Assembly (NCBI GenBank): GCA_946811185.2
Contig: OX328110.1
Coordinates: forward strand, 12,504,516-12,568,515
Length of the DNA stretch: 64,000 nucleotides
Origin: Hippopus hippopus
Lineage: Eukaryota > Mollusca > Bivalvia > Cardiida > Cardiidae
Reading direction: 5' to 3'
Shown piece by piece: positions 46,001 to 56,884 of this stretch. The notes under the pieces were generated by a model. The model did not search any database. It saw only the letters and a program-made list of their open reading frames with translations, and was not told the origin of the DNA. Made by a program: the position numbers and the translations under genes. The first letter of the stretch is position 1; each line of letters begins with the position of its first letter.

Positions 46001-48458
46001 TTTAACTTTGAGCTTATTGTAATCGAATCCATTCCGATCGGTAGAACTGGGTCCCTGGAGAGTTCATAGGCAAGTACGCACGTGGCTTGAAACATTCCAT
46101 CCAACAGAGACGGATGTATGTTGCAGTGTTCAAGTTCAACTACAATTTCCTCTGGAACACAGACGTTGATTAAACATCTGTTCGTGCTTCTGGCACCATC
46201 TTTAAGCACTTTCAGTCTTTTTCCATATCTAAATCCAAATTCACCAAGGCAGTCGTATATTTCCTGACCAGAGATTTCATGGTCGAGACTGATAAAGATT
46301 GGCTCCGTGTCAATGTATGTCTGTTTTTGCGACATAGTCGTCTTTCTGACAGTACCCTGGCAGACAACTTTATCATGTGATGTAACTCCAAATTTGTACT
46401 CAACATCCTGTTCCAGTTTGATTTCCTTCACCTTCACTTCCATGATTATGTCATTTTCATTTGATACAAATTCTTTTCTAACAAGATCGCATTCGACTGA
46501 CAATTTGTCTGGAGGAAAGCCAAATAGTCTCCTTCCGATTTCAAAACCAACATCTGCGTATAGTGCTCCAGGAACGATAACTGCGTCTCTTACTACATGC
46601 TCATAGACATACGGGGTCGTTTTCGGCGAGACGCAAATCTGGAGAAAGTTCTGTAGGGTGGGTTCTTCTGTGGTGAAAATGTAGCTGTGGTCAGTCTTTT
46701 CTTGTGGACTAGAGGTCAATGTTTTCATGACCTCTCTGTCTTTATGAACAGGAAAACTTTTCTTGTTGAAAACATACCTTGGAATCGAGCTTGGTTGCAA
46801 CTCATGAAAGTTGTCGATAATTGCTTCAAAATTCATGTTGCCGCCCATCTCATAAGTTGTCGCCAGTGCCTGTAGAAATGTTGAATATTCCTTTCCCTTT
46901 TCCACTGAAGGTATGGCAACACATTTTGTGTCATTACCAAATATGTCTGCAATGTGTACCTTTAGAACTGGCGAGGGCCCTATTTCAATGAAAACAGTTT
47001 TCTCGTGTTCTGCGCCGGCTTCTTGAATCGATTTGCTGAATTGCACTGGCTCATTCACGTTACTTTTCCAGTAGGATTCCTTGCAATATTCGTTGTGATC
47101 AATGGCCTTTCCGTGCACAGTTGAAATAATCTTGATCCGATTAGCAGTGTGAATCTGTTGTAGCTGGCCTGTCAATTTTTCCTGAAGTGCTTCACCTGCT
47201 TTTTTAACGAGCGAACTGTGATAGCCACAAGAAACGGCTAACATCTTTATTTTTACTCCAGCTTTGTTTTCAAGGCTGCTTGCCAATTTTGAAATTCCTT
47301 GATTATCCCCAGAAACTGTGCAGGTTTTGGGACTTATGTATACCGCAATATTGACGGTTCCAATCTTGCTACACAAACTTCTAAGTTCATTGACATCCAC
47401 ATTTCGTACCACCATCATTTTACCTGCTGAACAATGGCTAAGTTCAAGTGAGCGATAGAAAATTATCTTCACGGCTGTACTCAGATCAAATACACCAGAT
47501 ACAAAACAAGCCGCCACTTCACCCACGGACTGGCCGACAACGACCTCTGGAATAACTTTCAGCTTCATCCAAATGGCTGCAATTCCGATCTGACAAACGA
47601 AAATAGACAGGTGACCTAACAATGGGTCAAGTACATCTGCGTGGTGTTTCCACTTCTCCACTATTGACCATCCGGTGTATTTTTGCAACTCTTTGTCGAC
47701 AGTCGTCACTCTCGACCTAAACTCGGGCACTTTGAGGAGATCTACGCACATGCCTTTCCATGTAGTGCCTACCCCACAAAACACGTATGCAAATCGAAGA
47801 TTCGGAGAGTGCACAAGAGGCTCCACTCTGTGAACGGCCTTGATACACTCTTCCTTTAGTTGTGATTTTGTTGATGCCATAAGGGCCATCCTGTACTTGA
47901 AATGATCACGCCTGCAAAGAGATGTAACAGAAATCTCTTCCAGACTTGCTGTCGATTGTTCGACCTCATCAGAAAATTTCTTCAAAGTTTGTTTCAGTCC
48001 TTTTTCCTGGAGATTGGAAAAAGCAACAAGTTTACCGCATTGAGATTTATCTACATGACTCTTTGTTTTACTTACACTTTTCTTTGGAGTCCACTGCCTG
48101 ATGAAAAGATGTGAGTTACTACCTCCAAAGCCGAAGCTGTTTACACAAGCTACTCTGCTTTGGTTTTCGCCTACTGACCATTTTATTGTCCTCGTTGCTA
48201 CCGCCATGTTGTAAGTTCTAAAATCTAATTTAGGATTTCTTTTTCGTTCTGAGTACATTAGGGATGGGACAATTGTCTCATTTTTCATCATCAGCAACAC
48301 TTTTATCAATCCGGCGACACCTGCAGCTGACTCCAAGTGCCCAATATTCGTTTTGACCGAACCTACGATAATCTTTGCCCGCTTCGCCGTCTCTGTATCC
48401 TTGAAGAACGAGCCAAGGGAGATAATTTCTGTTGGGTCACCGATTGGAGTTCCTGTAC
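43006..48458 (-). CDS. PKS exon 6, 5.45-kb exon from KS C-terminus to ACP
   Basis: One uninterrupted frame from codon 309 to the TAG at 43006-43008. Begins [10 protein letters not shown], then [12 protein letters not shown] with the second KS histidine, then AT, DH, KR-like spacer, ER-like remnant, KR and ACP. No intron is needed. The protein ends 46 residues after the phosphopantetheine serine, leaving no room for a thioesterase or reductase. Confidence 0.95.
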
Positions 48459-51400
48459 CTATAAATATAGTAAGTGCAGAAAATCTTAAATCCTTTTGCA
48501 GCGTTCAGTGCGGCTTAATCTTAATCAACACTCAACAGAAAAGTTATTCATGACGCCTATGACAAGTATAAGATTTTATCTTAACAGCATGACGAATGAA
48601 ATGTTTTCAAAACATACCAAAGAAATGAAGTCGTAATGGAGAGGAAAAGACTAAAATATCCTAAAATAAGAATAAAAGTGTAGTTCTTAGTCTTCGTAAT
48701 TATCTCTCTTAATAATTTTTACTTGTGTCAGTGAAAATGTGCACCAGGAGTTCTGATTGCTCATAATAGCATTTCAAAAAAACCTTACGCTATTCTCCAA
48801 AGAAATGATCGTCCGCAACAATTTTTACAAAAAGAACCGCAGAAGATTGCAGTTTATCTTTGTACATGTATATTTAAACAAAATCTAATTGTACTTTGTT
48901 TTTCTCTAGGCAAGAACTTACTCACTCACGTATTTCCTGGGCTAGACCAGCACCAGGCTCTGTGTCTGCAGTGTCTAGACCGATGAAACCGACTAGCGAC
49001 CAGCGTAACAAACATGAAACTAACACAAAATGACTAGATTACAATTCTAAAACATCAAACAATCGATCTGAGACTTGTCTGTATATAATTCAACGTACCA
49101 TGGCATTCTATGACTTGAACAGCATTTTTGTCCTCCTTTCGGTCTTTATACACACGTTTTAGGAGGTCTAACTGCGATACAGTTGACGGAGCCGTGATTG
49201 GTGAAATGGCATGACCATCTTGATTGGTTCCTGTTCTAATGACACCCCAAATACTGTTGCCATCCTTTAATGCCTAAAAAGTTATAAATGAGGGTGACCC
49301 AAAGAGTACATGTACTTAAAAAAAATATATATATTGCTTTAAATATTTTTGTATTTAATGGTGCTAGACAGTTTTTTTTTAATGATGTAATCTGGGCAGT
49401 TCGCTTATTCGAGTATTTCGTGGGTAACGACCGGTGAGGTTTAAACCTAGATTCTCTATGTTACAAATTCGAAACCGGTACCTCAGCGGTAAAGCGTTAC
49501 AGTCTACATCCATGGTTTGTGAGTTAGAATGCCAGAAATCTACCATGAACTTTGTGACAAGATTCCTTTCTCTCTCGCCGCTGATTATTGTTTCGACTTT
49601 GCTTATGTGGAAAAGTAGCAAATTGTTTGGTGAGACTGGTGCGTAGTACTGGTCAAACTTGAAACCCAAGAGTTGATTGTTCGATTCACAGCTGAGCAAA
49701 AGTCTTTCAGGAGATTGATGAAAGTTATTGCCATAGGATTTAATCCTCTCTTACCGCTGAACATTGTTTCGACGATGATTACGTGGGGGAGAAGCTATTT
49801 GCTTGGAAAAGATGCTGTGCGACGCACGGTTAAAAGAAACTACAGGACGCATCTGTAGTGGCCGTCGCGATATAGTTGAAAAAAAATTATTGGCGTTAAA
49901 TGGCTTTAAACACCAAACTATTGAAGACTAAATCAAGAAAAGTTAAAAGAAGCTCAAACTTTTCAGCTTACGTCCTCCAGTCTCTGTAATATAACTATCC
50001 CACATCCTTCACCTCTGGCATAACCATCCGCGTCTGATGTAAAAGCATGACATTGACCGGTTGGGGACAGCATGTGGGCTTTGGCCAATACCACAAACGG
50101 TTGTGGGTCTAGAAGAACGCTAACACCTCCAGCGATTGCCATGTCACTTTCCTCTGCAAGGGAAAGGAAATTTACTTAGTGCAAACTCTAATGATTGACA
50201 GTGCTTTAACTCTTTCAGTGCCAAAGGGCATAAACAAGTACTTTTGCGAACGCAAAGATCAAGATCAGACTGTTCAGAACACGCAGTCTGATCTTGGATC
50301 TATACCACCACTTGTTTTGTCAATCCCATAAGACCAAAAAAATCTGTCTAAGTATCAATTGATTGAACGTTCAGCCGTCGAACAAAGTTGTGGTCAAAAG
50401 TTAATATATTAGCAACTGTTCACGTGTTTGACAGGTAACCTTGAAACGTTTATTACCAACTGTTGTTATGATTTCTTGCTCGGTTCCCCGGAAGTATTAC
50501 TTTTCTGAAAACATTCTTAAACTGTTTTATATCAAAGTAAAATTGAAAAAAAAAACATGTATTTTATCCCAGTAGTCTTATTTAGTTACATTCATTATAT
50601 CTTTTAATTTGTTTAGGAAAGCGTGATAAAGCTGAATTTACTTTCAGGTACCTTATTAATTCGAGCCAGCTCGTAAAGTTATTATTATTATTATTTTTTA
50701 ATTAAGACATGTTTAATTGAAACTTACTGGTGTCACATATGGTGTGAAACGAGTTCCTACAACTTAGATAAATCAATCGCAGTGATTGCTTCCTTGAAAT
50801 TTTAATTAGTACAAAGGTTGGTCCCGCTTTTTACGGGACTCCAACCCGGAACCGTGGATATGTGGGGCCAGTAATTTGACCCAACACCAGTGTCTCAAAC
50901 ATCCAGATGATTTTTCTTCAATCTAGAGACGTAAGTGAATAGTAGCTTTTGTCAGGTGGGCTAAATAGGCCTACATGAAATAAAGAATAAAGATAAATTG
51001 GAAATTGAAAGATTAACAGAATGCAATAATTAAAAAAGATAAAACCCAAACTTACTGAGCATTAAAGACTGACAAGCTAAGTGAATAGCGACCAATGACG
51101 AGGAGCAAGCAGTATCTATCACCATACAAGGTCCCCTCAAGTTGAAGACGTAGGACACACGAGCGCTCAAGATACTTCGGAATATACCGGTAACCAGGTA
51201 TGCAGTGTCTGGTCCGTGATAGTCCGGCTGGCTTGACTTGAAATCATCGTTCATCCCGCCTGTAACACATTAAGCAGAATCAACATGATAAGTTATTTGA
51301 CTTGAGACTTCAGTTTTATTCTACAATAAAGCTTATTGTATTGCATTGTATTTTATCGTATTGTATTGTATTGTATTGTATAACATCATCATAATGAAGA

Positions 51401-51901
51401 TACTCCGGAATTTACCGTTTACGTATGGAATACCGTTAGGGCCATCGCCTATGAATTTATTGGTTTTAAACGCGATGTACGATGGTGATAACGCGAAATC
51501 ACAATACTATGATAGTGATAACGCATTAGAACGATAATGATAGTGCGATATAATATCGTGTTTTCATCATCGTACTATCGCTTTATCGTCATCGTACTAT
51601 CGCGTTATCATCATCGTACTATTGCGTTATCACCATCGTACTATCGAGCATCGCGTTTAAAATCAACAAATTCATAGGCGATGGCCCTAACGGTATCCCG
51701 TACTTACGAGCTACGCAAAATCCGGTGTGTGATAGTTCGACTGGCTCGATGTCATGTAAGGGCACACAGACTCACACTAACAGACCGAGTCAAAAATACA
51801 TCCTGATAAAGAACGAGACATACAGAGACAGAGAGAGAGACACACACACACACACAAACAGACACAGACAGACAAACAGACAGACAAACAGACAGACAGA
51901 C

Positions 51902-51952
<51 letters not shown>

Positions 51953-54900
51953 GGCAGACAAGCAGAGACAGACAGAGACAGACAGACAGTAACAGCGACC
52001 AACAAGAGGTGCACAGACAACCATTCACAGATAGACACAAACTGATGGACGGGTACAAAGACAGATAAAAATAGATTGACTGAATGTTCTTTTACGACGC
52101 GTTCAACATTATGTCAGTTTTACCAGGGCCACAGCTTATATACACAGTTATGACCTGTGATTCATCATTGCTTGGCTAGGGCCCTGAACTGTCTTGCCCA
52201 AGGACATTTTCTCGAAAAACCATATGCTTTGATCGAAGATCAAACCCGATGCTTCTAGGTTACGAACCCTTCAACTTACCACTGGGCCAAGCAGGAACCC
52301 AGACATATTAAAGACAGTGTGAGAGATAGACTGAGAGGGACAAAGAGAAAAGAGATAGTTACCAATGTAAACTGATGTATTGCTTCCATCCAAACGTTTC
52401 CTTGTGATCCCAGCATCCTCCATGGCCATGTGACAACAATCGAGAACCAATCGCTGTTGAGGATCAACACAACTTGCCTCCTTGTCGCTTATCCCGTACA
52501 GTTGGTTGTCCCATTCGTCGATACTGTGTGGCGAGTTTATTTTAATAAATCATTAAATCAGAAAGGGTACTAATTTTGATCTAATTAAGGAATGAAGAGA
52601 ATTTTTTTTGTTTTCATGGAGGTATGAAAAAAGAAAAACCTAATCACACTTTTGTATGAAACCGCGAAGCGGTTTCATACAAAAGTGTGATTAGGTTTTT
52701 TTTTTTTTCATACCTCCATGAAAACAAAAAAAAAATTCTCTTCATTCCTTATAATTCAATATTACAGACAACAAATATGCACTTAAATTTTACTCTAACT
52801 GCTTTTTTTTGTAAATCCAAAATTGCGTATTTATTTAATGTCCATTTCATTGATAATTCATAGCGCGGTAAATGTGCTCGTTCATGACGTAATAATGACG
52901 TAATTCATGACGTCATTATAGTATTGAACATTGGCAGATTTAGTAGATTTATTATTAGAAGTTCCATAGGGGCCCGTAGTTTGACTCCTGTCACCCGTAG
53001 ACTATATATTGTAAACAAGGGATTTAACTTTGTACAGACCGTCACTCGCCCCCCGATTACAAAAAACAATGTATCTTTTCTACGCTAACAGTTATTCTCC
53101 TTATTCTTTCGACAACTGAGAGCTAAAACATTTATCTACCAGAAAAACACAAGTGTTTGTCAGTGACCAATGTAGTTTGGCTGCTACAGTCCTTCGAACT
53201 TGTAAACTCGCTCAAAAATCTTCGCCATTGACAAGGGTTCGTACATTCGACACTAACAGTCGCGCATATCAACCAATGAAATTTCTCGTTCCAAACAGTG
53301 TCAAGTGACAAACGATGTCAGCAGCTGCACGAATTTTCATTGGTTGAATGCGCGACTGTCACTACATATCAACCAATCAAATTTCCCGTTCAAAACAGTG
53401 TCACATGACATAAGATGGCGGTACCTGTACGAAATTTGCTTCTGGATCACAAATTCAACGAATTCTGAGGCGTTTCGTTGTTATGGAAGACAAAGACTAT
53501 AGGTCAGTAATTTTTTTAAAGATGTTTAAAGGGTGTGTACCGCTAATGCTGTGTTTCATTGGATCTAAAGTGCATTTTATATCTTGAAAGTCGGATGTAC
53601 GAACCCTTGTCAATGGCGAAGATTTTTGAGCGATTTTACAAGTTCGAGCGACCGTAGCAGCCAGACTGCATTAGCCACTGACAAACACTTGTGTTTTTTT
53701 GGTAGAAAAATGTTTTAGCTCTCAGTTGTCGAAAGAATAAGGAGAATAACTGTTAGCGTACAAAAGATACATTGTTTTTTGTAATCGGGGGGCGAGTGAC
53801 GGTCTGTACAAAGTTAAATCCCTTGTTTACAATATATAGCCTACGGGTGACAGGAGTCAAACTACGGACCCCTATGAGAAGTTCAATACGCTAGAAGTAA
53901 GTTGAAAATAAATTTGTTAGCACCCAGCAAAGTGACAATGAGTTTAAGCTCTCTCTTTGAATTTACTGTTGGATATTTTTTTCAATGTTCAGAGAAAATA
54001 AATTTAGCTAGCAATTTGAAATTCGGACTGGATATAAAATCAGACAGAAAAACATCATGGAATCTCGTATACATGTTTGTCTACATTAGTTTGACTGCAA
54101 AAGTAGTCTGGCACTGCTTAATTTTTTTTTTCATGGAGCTATGAAAAAAATTTTTCAGCCAATCAGAACTCGCCAATGCTCATGAAAAAAACTAATATTG
54201 AATTATTTTAGAATTCAAAAACAAGCCATCTGAATGGATGAGACGTTCTGTCTTATCCTTTTACCTGCTAAATAAGTTAGATGGAACTTTCAAGCCGATA
54301 GTAAAAACCTAAATGTTGCTATTTTAAAGTAAACTTTTGGTGAAAATACCTCCTTACTGGACAATGTAGATCCAAGAACGGACTCGTCTGATCTTGATCT
54401 ACACTGTCAGCTAAAGGTCTTAGGGTCGCGCTTGGCATCCCGAGGGTTTAGTCTCAATAATGTCATATTTGGACATTTATTGTGGACAGCACCGTCTCAA
54501 GTCCATCGTATAAATATTTCGGTAGCAAAGATAGAGTGCTATACTGACTTTCTGTTTCGTCGGTTTAATCTTTATTTGCAGTGAAATGCAATTAACTTTT
54601 AATATTAAACATGAGCAAAGACAAATTGTTAAACCTTTCATTACTTTAACAGCTAGTTTAGAAGTCGTTTATTACACGTAAATCTCAGAAAAAACTGACG
54701 AAATTTATCATGTGTGGTGGCCATTTTGTGTGTTTTCGGGAATGTAAACAACTCGAGTAACAGATGTAATGAACTGTTTTTTCAAATGTTCAGCTATTAA
54801 ATTGAAAATATTTGTATTTCAAACGAAGGATTATTAAACACTCAAGCAACATGTATGTTCAAATCCTAGTTTCGTGCTCTATTTGTAGAATTATGAGAGT

Positions 54901-56471
54901 TCATACTTGCGCACAAAATGTGTGCGGAGATTTCAACTGTTTTTTTTTAACCGATCGTCTCTGGACCCAGAGACGACCAGTCAAAAAGTAACATCGCCTT
55001 TAAGGACAGTTATCTGTACTGTATGTACCTAAAGGTGAAGCAAGTAAAGAAGGGGACGGTATAAAACCATGATCAGACTGCACGTTCTGCACAGTCTGAT
55101 TTTAATCTATGTCGTCCGTAAAAGCCCCTGTTTTCACCTGTAGCACTGAAGGGTTTTATTTCTATTTTTTTTGTATCTGAAAGGGTATTTTCCTTAATAT
55201 GAACTACAGAAAAATTTATTAGTTAATAACCTTATATATAATACTTCGCGAGGTGAGAGTCGTTCATGCTTACCGCTAACACTACAACAGACGACAAATT
55301 TTTAGCCTTGTCCAAATTGAAAGCACTTGCAGACGACAAATTAAATGTTACTCAAAACTAGAAATTTCTTCCCAAAGGATAGAAGGCTACCAGCATTTTC
55401 TCTTTTACCCACAATGTTTTTCAAAAATCCTTTTCAGGGTTGTGAATAACTGTTTCAAGAGGGTCCAAGAGCGCGTCGTTCAGTATTTTTAGTGAGGATT
55501 TGAGCCGTGATACGGCGCATGCGCAAATCTTTACGAAGACTTTTATAGTATAGCGGTAACATTGCAGTGCACAGTGAAGGGGCAAAATATTCGAATTGGC
55601 CACCCGTCAGAATTTCTAATAGAAACAAAAAAATGGTGATTTGATTGCATTTTTGATGATCAGAAAGTGTCTGATTTTAACAAATATCTTTATATCATAG
55701 TAAATTTGTATAGAAGTTGTCTTTGGTGATAAAGTCTAAATCTTTACAATTCGGTCACCTTCTTAGCCGAAAGTCGAGTAATGTCGCTCGCGACGTGAAA
55801 GCAAAAATGGCCTGGAAACCAATAGTTTTCTAGTTGTGAAATACTGGTACATTAAAGATATGTCTTCACTCGGTTTTCAGACAGTTTTTTCAGCTGGTTT
55901 TTAACTCTTTTCATCCTTAGTTTATGAAACTATAATCACTCTTGTATCTTCAAGCCAAATGTTACCCTGTTTTGGAGGCCTTCCAAGCAATCGCTGTTGT
56001 CGTTTCTGGTTTAAAATGAGGACAAATCCCTTGTGTTTTTCTGTCCCTTACGCTATATATATTGGTAATTTATCTATGTTAACACAACTGAGCGATTTGC
56101 ACACTTTCAAGTTTTAACAGCGATTTTTTTCTCTCCAGCTGTAGGGATTATCTTTAAATCCCAGCGATGCGTGGTTGGGTAGGTGCCCTAGCCACCATTA
56201 CATAACTGAAATAGCTTTGAAACGGACGTGTAACAATCCAACACACAAATAAAACTACATGTACTTACTTGTCCAAAAGGCCAGCTTTATTCACATAGGT
56301 CTTTCCAGGTGCGTTTTTGTCAGGGTCATAAAAACTTTGAAAATCCCATCTGTTGTTCTCGACCTCATGCACGTGGTTTTCTCCCCGCAGTAACACTTTC
56401 CAGAACTCTTCAAGGTTATTGGCGCCGGGAAAACGACAACCAACCCCAACAATCGCTATTTCCTCCGACAT
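43006..56471 (-). CDS. Animal type I polyketide synthase, KS-AT-DH-psiKR-(ER-like)-KR-ACP, six coding exons
   Basis: Iterative-type polyketide synthase: condenses acyl and malonyl-type units, then ketoreduces and dehydrates them on a carrier protein. Exons (minus strand): 56471-56269, 52523-52363, 51259-51056, 50153-49972, 49273-49099, 48458-43006. All introns are GT-AG and phases agree, giving 6378 nt, 2125 residues plus TAG. KS about 1-430 with Cys173 (DTACSSS), His308 (ECHGTGTP) and His349 (KTNIGHLE). AT about 530-830 with Ser619 in GQSVG and His722. DH His929 ([11 protein letters not shown]) and Asp1095 ([10 protein letters not shown]). A KR-like spacer follows about 1190-1400, then a degenerate ER-like part about 1450-1710. 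KR has GGLTGVG at 1767 and Ser1898/Tyr1911/Asn1915. ACP has Ser2079 in LGLDSM. No C-methyltransferase or thioesterase is seen. The order matches mycocerosic-acid-synthase-like modules (family knowledge). The product is unknown. Introns exclude bacterial contamination. Confidence 0.93.
49099..49273 (-). CDS. PKS exon 5, KS first catalytic histidine
   Basis: Residues 251-308. Starts [20 protein letters not shown] and ends VIECHG, with His308 as the first KS histidine. The Gly codon after it is split by the intron (donor GTACGT). Confidence 0.92.
49715..49915 (+). mobile_element. SINE body fragment in PKS intron 4
   Basis: Matches the body of the 60678 SINE (TTGTTTCGACGATGATTACG, GGCCGTCGCGATATAGTTGA). 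The head is missing. Confidence 0.6.
49972..50153 (-). CDS. PKS exon 4, KS
   Basis: Residues 191-250, phase 0 at the 3' end. Contains [31 protein letters not shown] and QRLED, the usual segment between the KS cysteine and first histidine. The acceptor TTGCAG and donor GTAAGC are clean. Confidence 0.92.
51056..51259 (-). CDS. PKS exon 3, KS active-site cysteine
   Basis: Residues 123-189. Contains [20 protein letters not shown] with the nucleophile Cys173. The acceptor is GTTACAG and the donor GTAAGT. Confidence 0.92.
51427..51699. mobile_element. Foldback with minisatellite centre, PKS intron 2
   Basis: TIR GGRATACCGTTAGGGCCATC over about 60 bases each side. The centre has four units of ATCATCGTACTATCGCGTT. 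Confidence 0.6.
51835..51990. repeat. GACA/GAGA microsatellite in PKS intron 2
   Basis: Runs of CA, GACA and GA units. The apparent frames on both strands here are only repeat translation (LSVCLSVCL type). Confidence 0.9.
52090..52296 (-). mobile_element. Second SINE family in PKS intron 2
   Basis: Contains TGCTTGGCTAGGGCCCTGAA and reverse head pieces GAAGATCAAACCCG and TACCACTGGGCCAAGC. Its orientation matches the PKS gene. Confidence 0.65.
52363..52523 (-). CDS. PKS exon 2, KS
   Basis: Residues 69-121. Carries [19 protein letters not shown], the conserved KS segment GIS-EA-DPQQR-L. The acceptor is CACACAG. The donor GTAACT follows TAC ATT G, so the exon ends after one base of codon 122. 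Confidence 0.9.
52587..54206 (+). mobile_element. Hairpin-plus-tail element, family 5, in PKS intron 1
   Basis: Almost perfect hairpin 52587-52750 with tip ACCGCGAAGCGGT, which contains the stable GCGAAGC mini-hairpin. The tail starts ATAATTCAATATTA and ends with its mirror at 54193-54206, and carries TCATGACGTCATTA near 52906. The tail is interrupted by the 912-bp foldback at 52965-53876. Confidence 0.65.
52965..53876. mobile_element. 912-bp foldback transposon with perfect 8-bp duplication, in PKS intron 1
   Basis: TIRs of about 285 bp start CATAGGGGYCCGTAGTTTGA. The target duplication AGAAGTTC lies at 52957-52964 and 53877-53884. No coding frame was recognised. The middle has two related 70-bp units around ATATCAACCAAT. 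The 8-bp duplication fits hAT-type insertion, but the TIR start is not diagnostic. Confidence 0.75.
54262..54445. repeat. GATCAAGATCAGACTG hairpin repeat in PKS intron 1
   Basis: Reads TTTTACCTGCTAAATAAGTT to GGTCTTAGGGTCGCGCTTGG, the same order as the 57840 copy. Confidence 0.6.
54450..55270. other. PKS intron 1, apparently unique sequence
   Basis: No exon-like frame with KS similarity is seen. The KS join from exon 1 to exon 2 is already complete, so no further exon is needed here. Confidence 0.5.
55275..55450. mobile_element. Dyad MITE fragment in PKS intron 1
   Basis: Contains AGCCTTGTCCAAATTGAAAG and CTACCAGCATTTTCTC. The left half of the dyad is deleted. Confidence 0.55.
56269..56471 (-). 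CDS. PKS exon 1, start codon and KS N-terminus
   Basis: Encodes residues 1-67 plus two bases of codon 68. It carries the KS entry motif [13 protein letters not shown] and ends LLD at a GTAAGTAC donor. The ATG follows TTTACAG immediately, so this is an internal exon of the mRNA; any 5' untranslated exon lies above 56471 and I could not place it. An in-frame upstream coding exon cannot be excluded, but KS proteins often begin about here. Confidence 0.9.
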
Positions 56472-56499
56472 CTGTAAAGTAAAAGAATACTTCTTATTT

Positions 56500-56735
56500 C
56501 CACTAGAGGAACTTTTCGAGTTGACCGTTAGGCTGCTAGGCGCGACTCTTGGACCTTTTGCGGACAGTGTAGATCAAGATCAGACTGCACAGAACTTGCA
56601 GTCTGATCTTGTATCTACGCTGTCCGATAACGAGATATCTTTCTCCCCAAAAAATACCTTCGAAATAGCACAATTTGGGTTTTTATTTTACTACCGACTT
56701 GGAAGTTTTGTTTCCCTTATTTAGCTAGACAAGGG
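56500..56735. repeat. GATCAAGATCAGACTG hairpin repeat just upstream of PKS exon 1
   Basis: Full-length copy. The centre CAAGATCAGACTGCACAGAA is mirrored by TTGCAGTCTGATCTTG. The outer parts (CGCGACTCTTGGACCTTTTG, CTACCGACTTGGAAGTTTTG) also occur, inverted, at 57840-58040. Short cores of the family are at 6975, 18478, 21258, 25492, 28355, 32970, 38032, 50258, 55070 and 62745. Confidence 0.65.
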
Positions 56736-56884
56736 TTAAAGGTGCGTTTAGATTTTCTATAGCGACCAGCGGCCACAAAAATCAATGGCATCATGTATGA
56801 AGCACAATCAAATGCAACCATCTTTACCAACGGAGGCGAGTTTTCTATAATGTTATATACAATAAGTAAGACGAGGCAGCTGCT

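Noticed and set aside
51752..52058. Overlapping frames rich in LSVCLSVCL or DRQTDRQT
   Set aside because: They are translations of the GACA/GAGA microsatellite in all phases.
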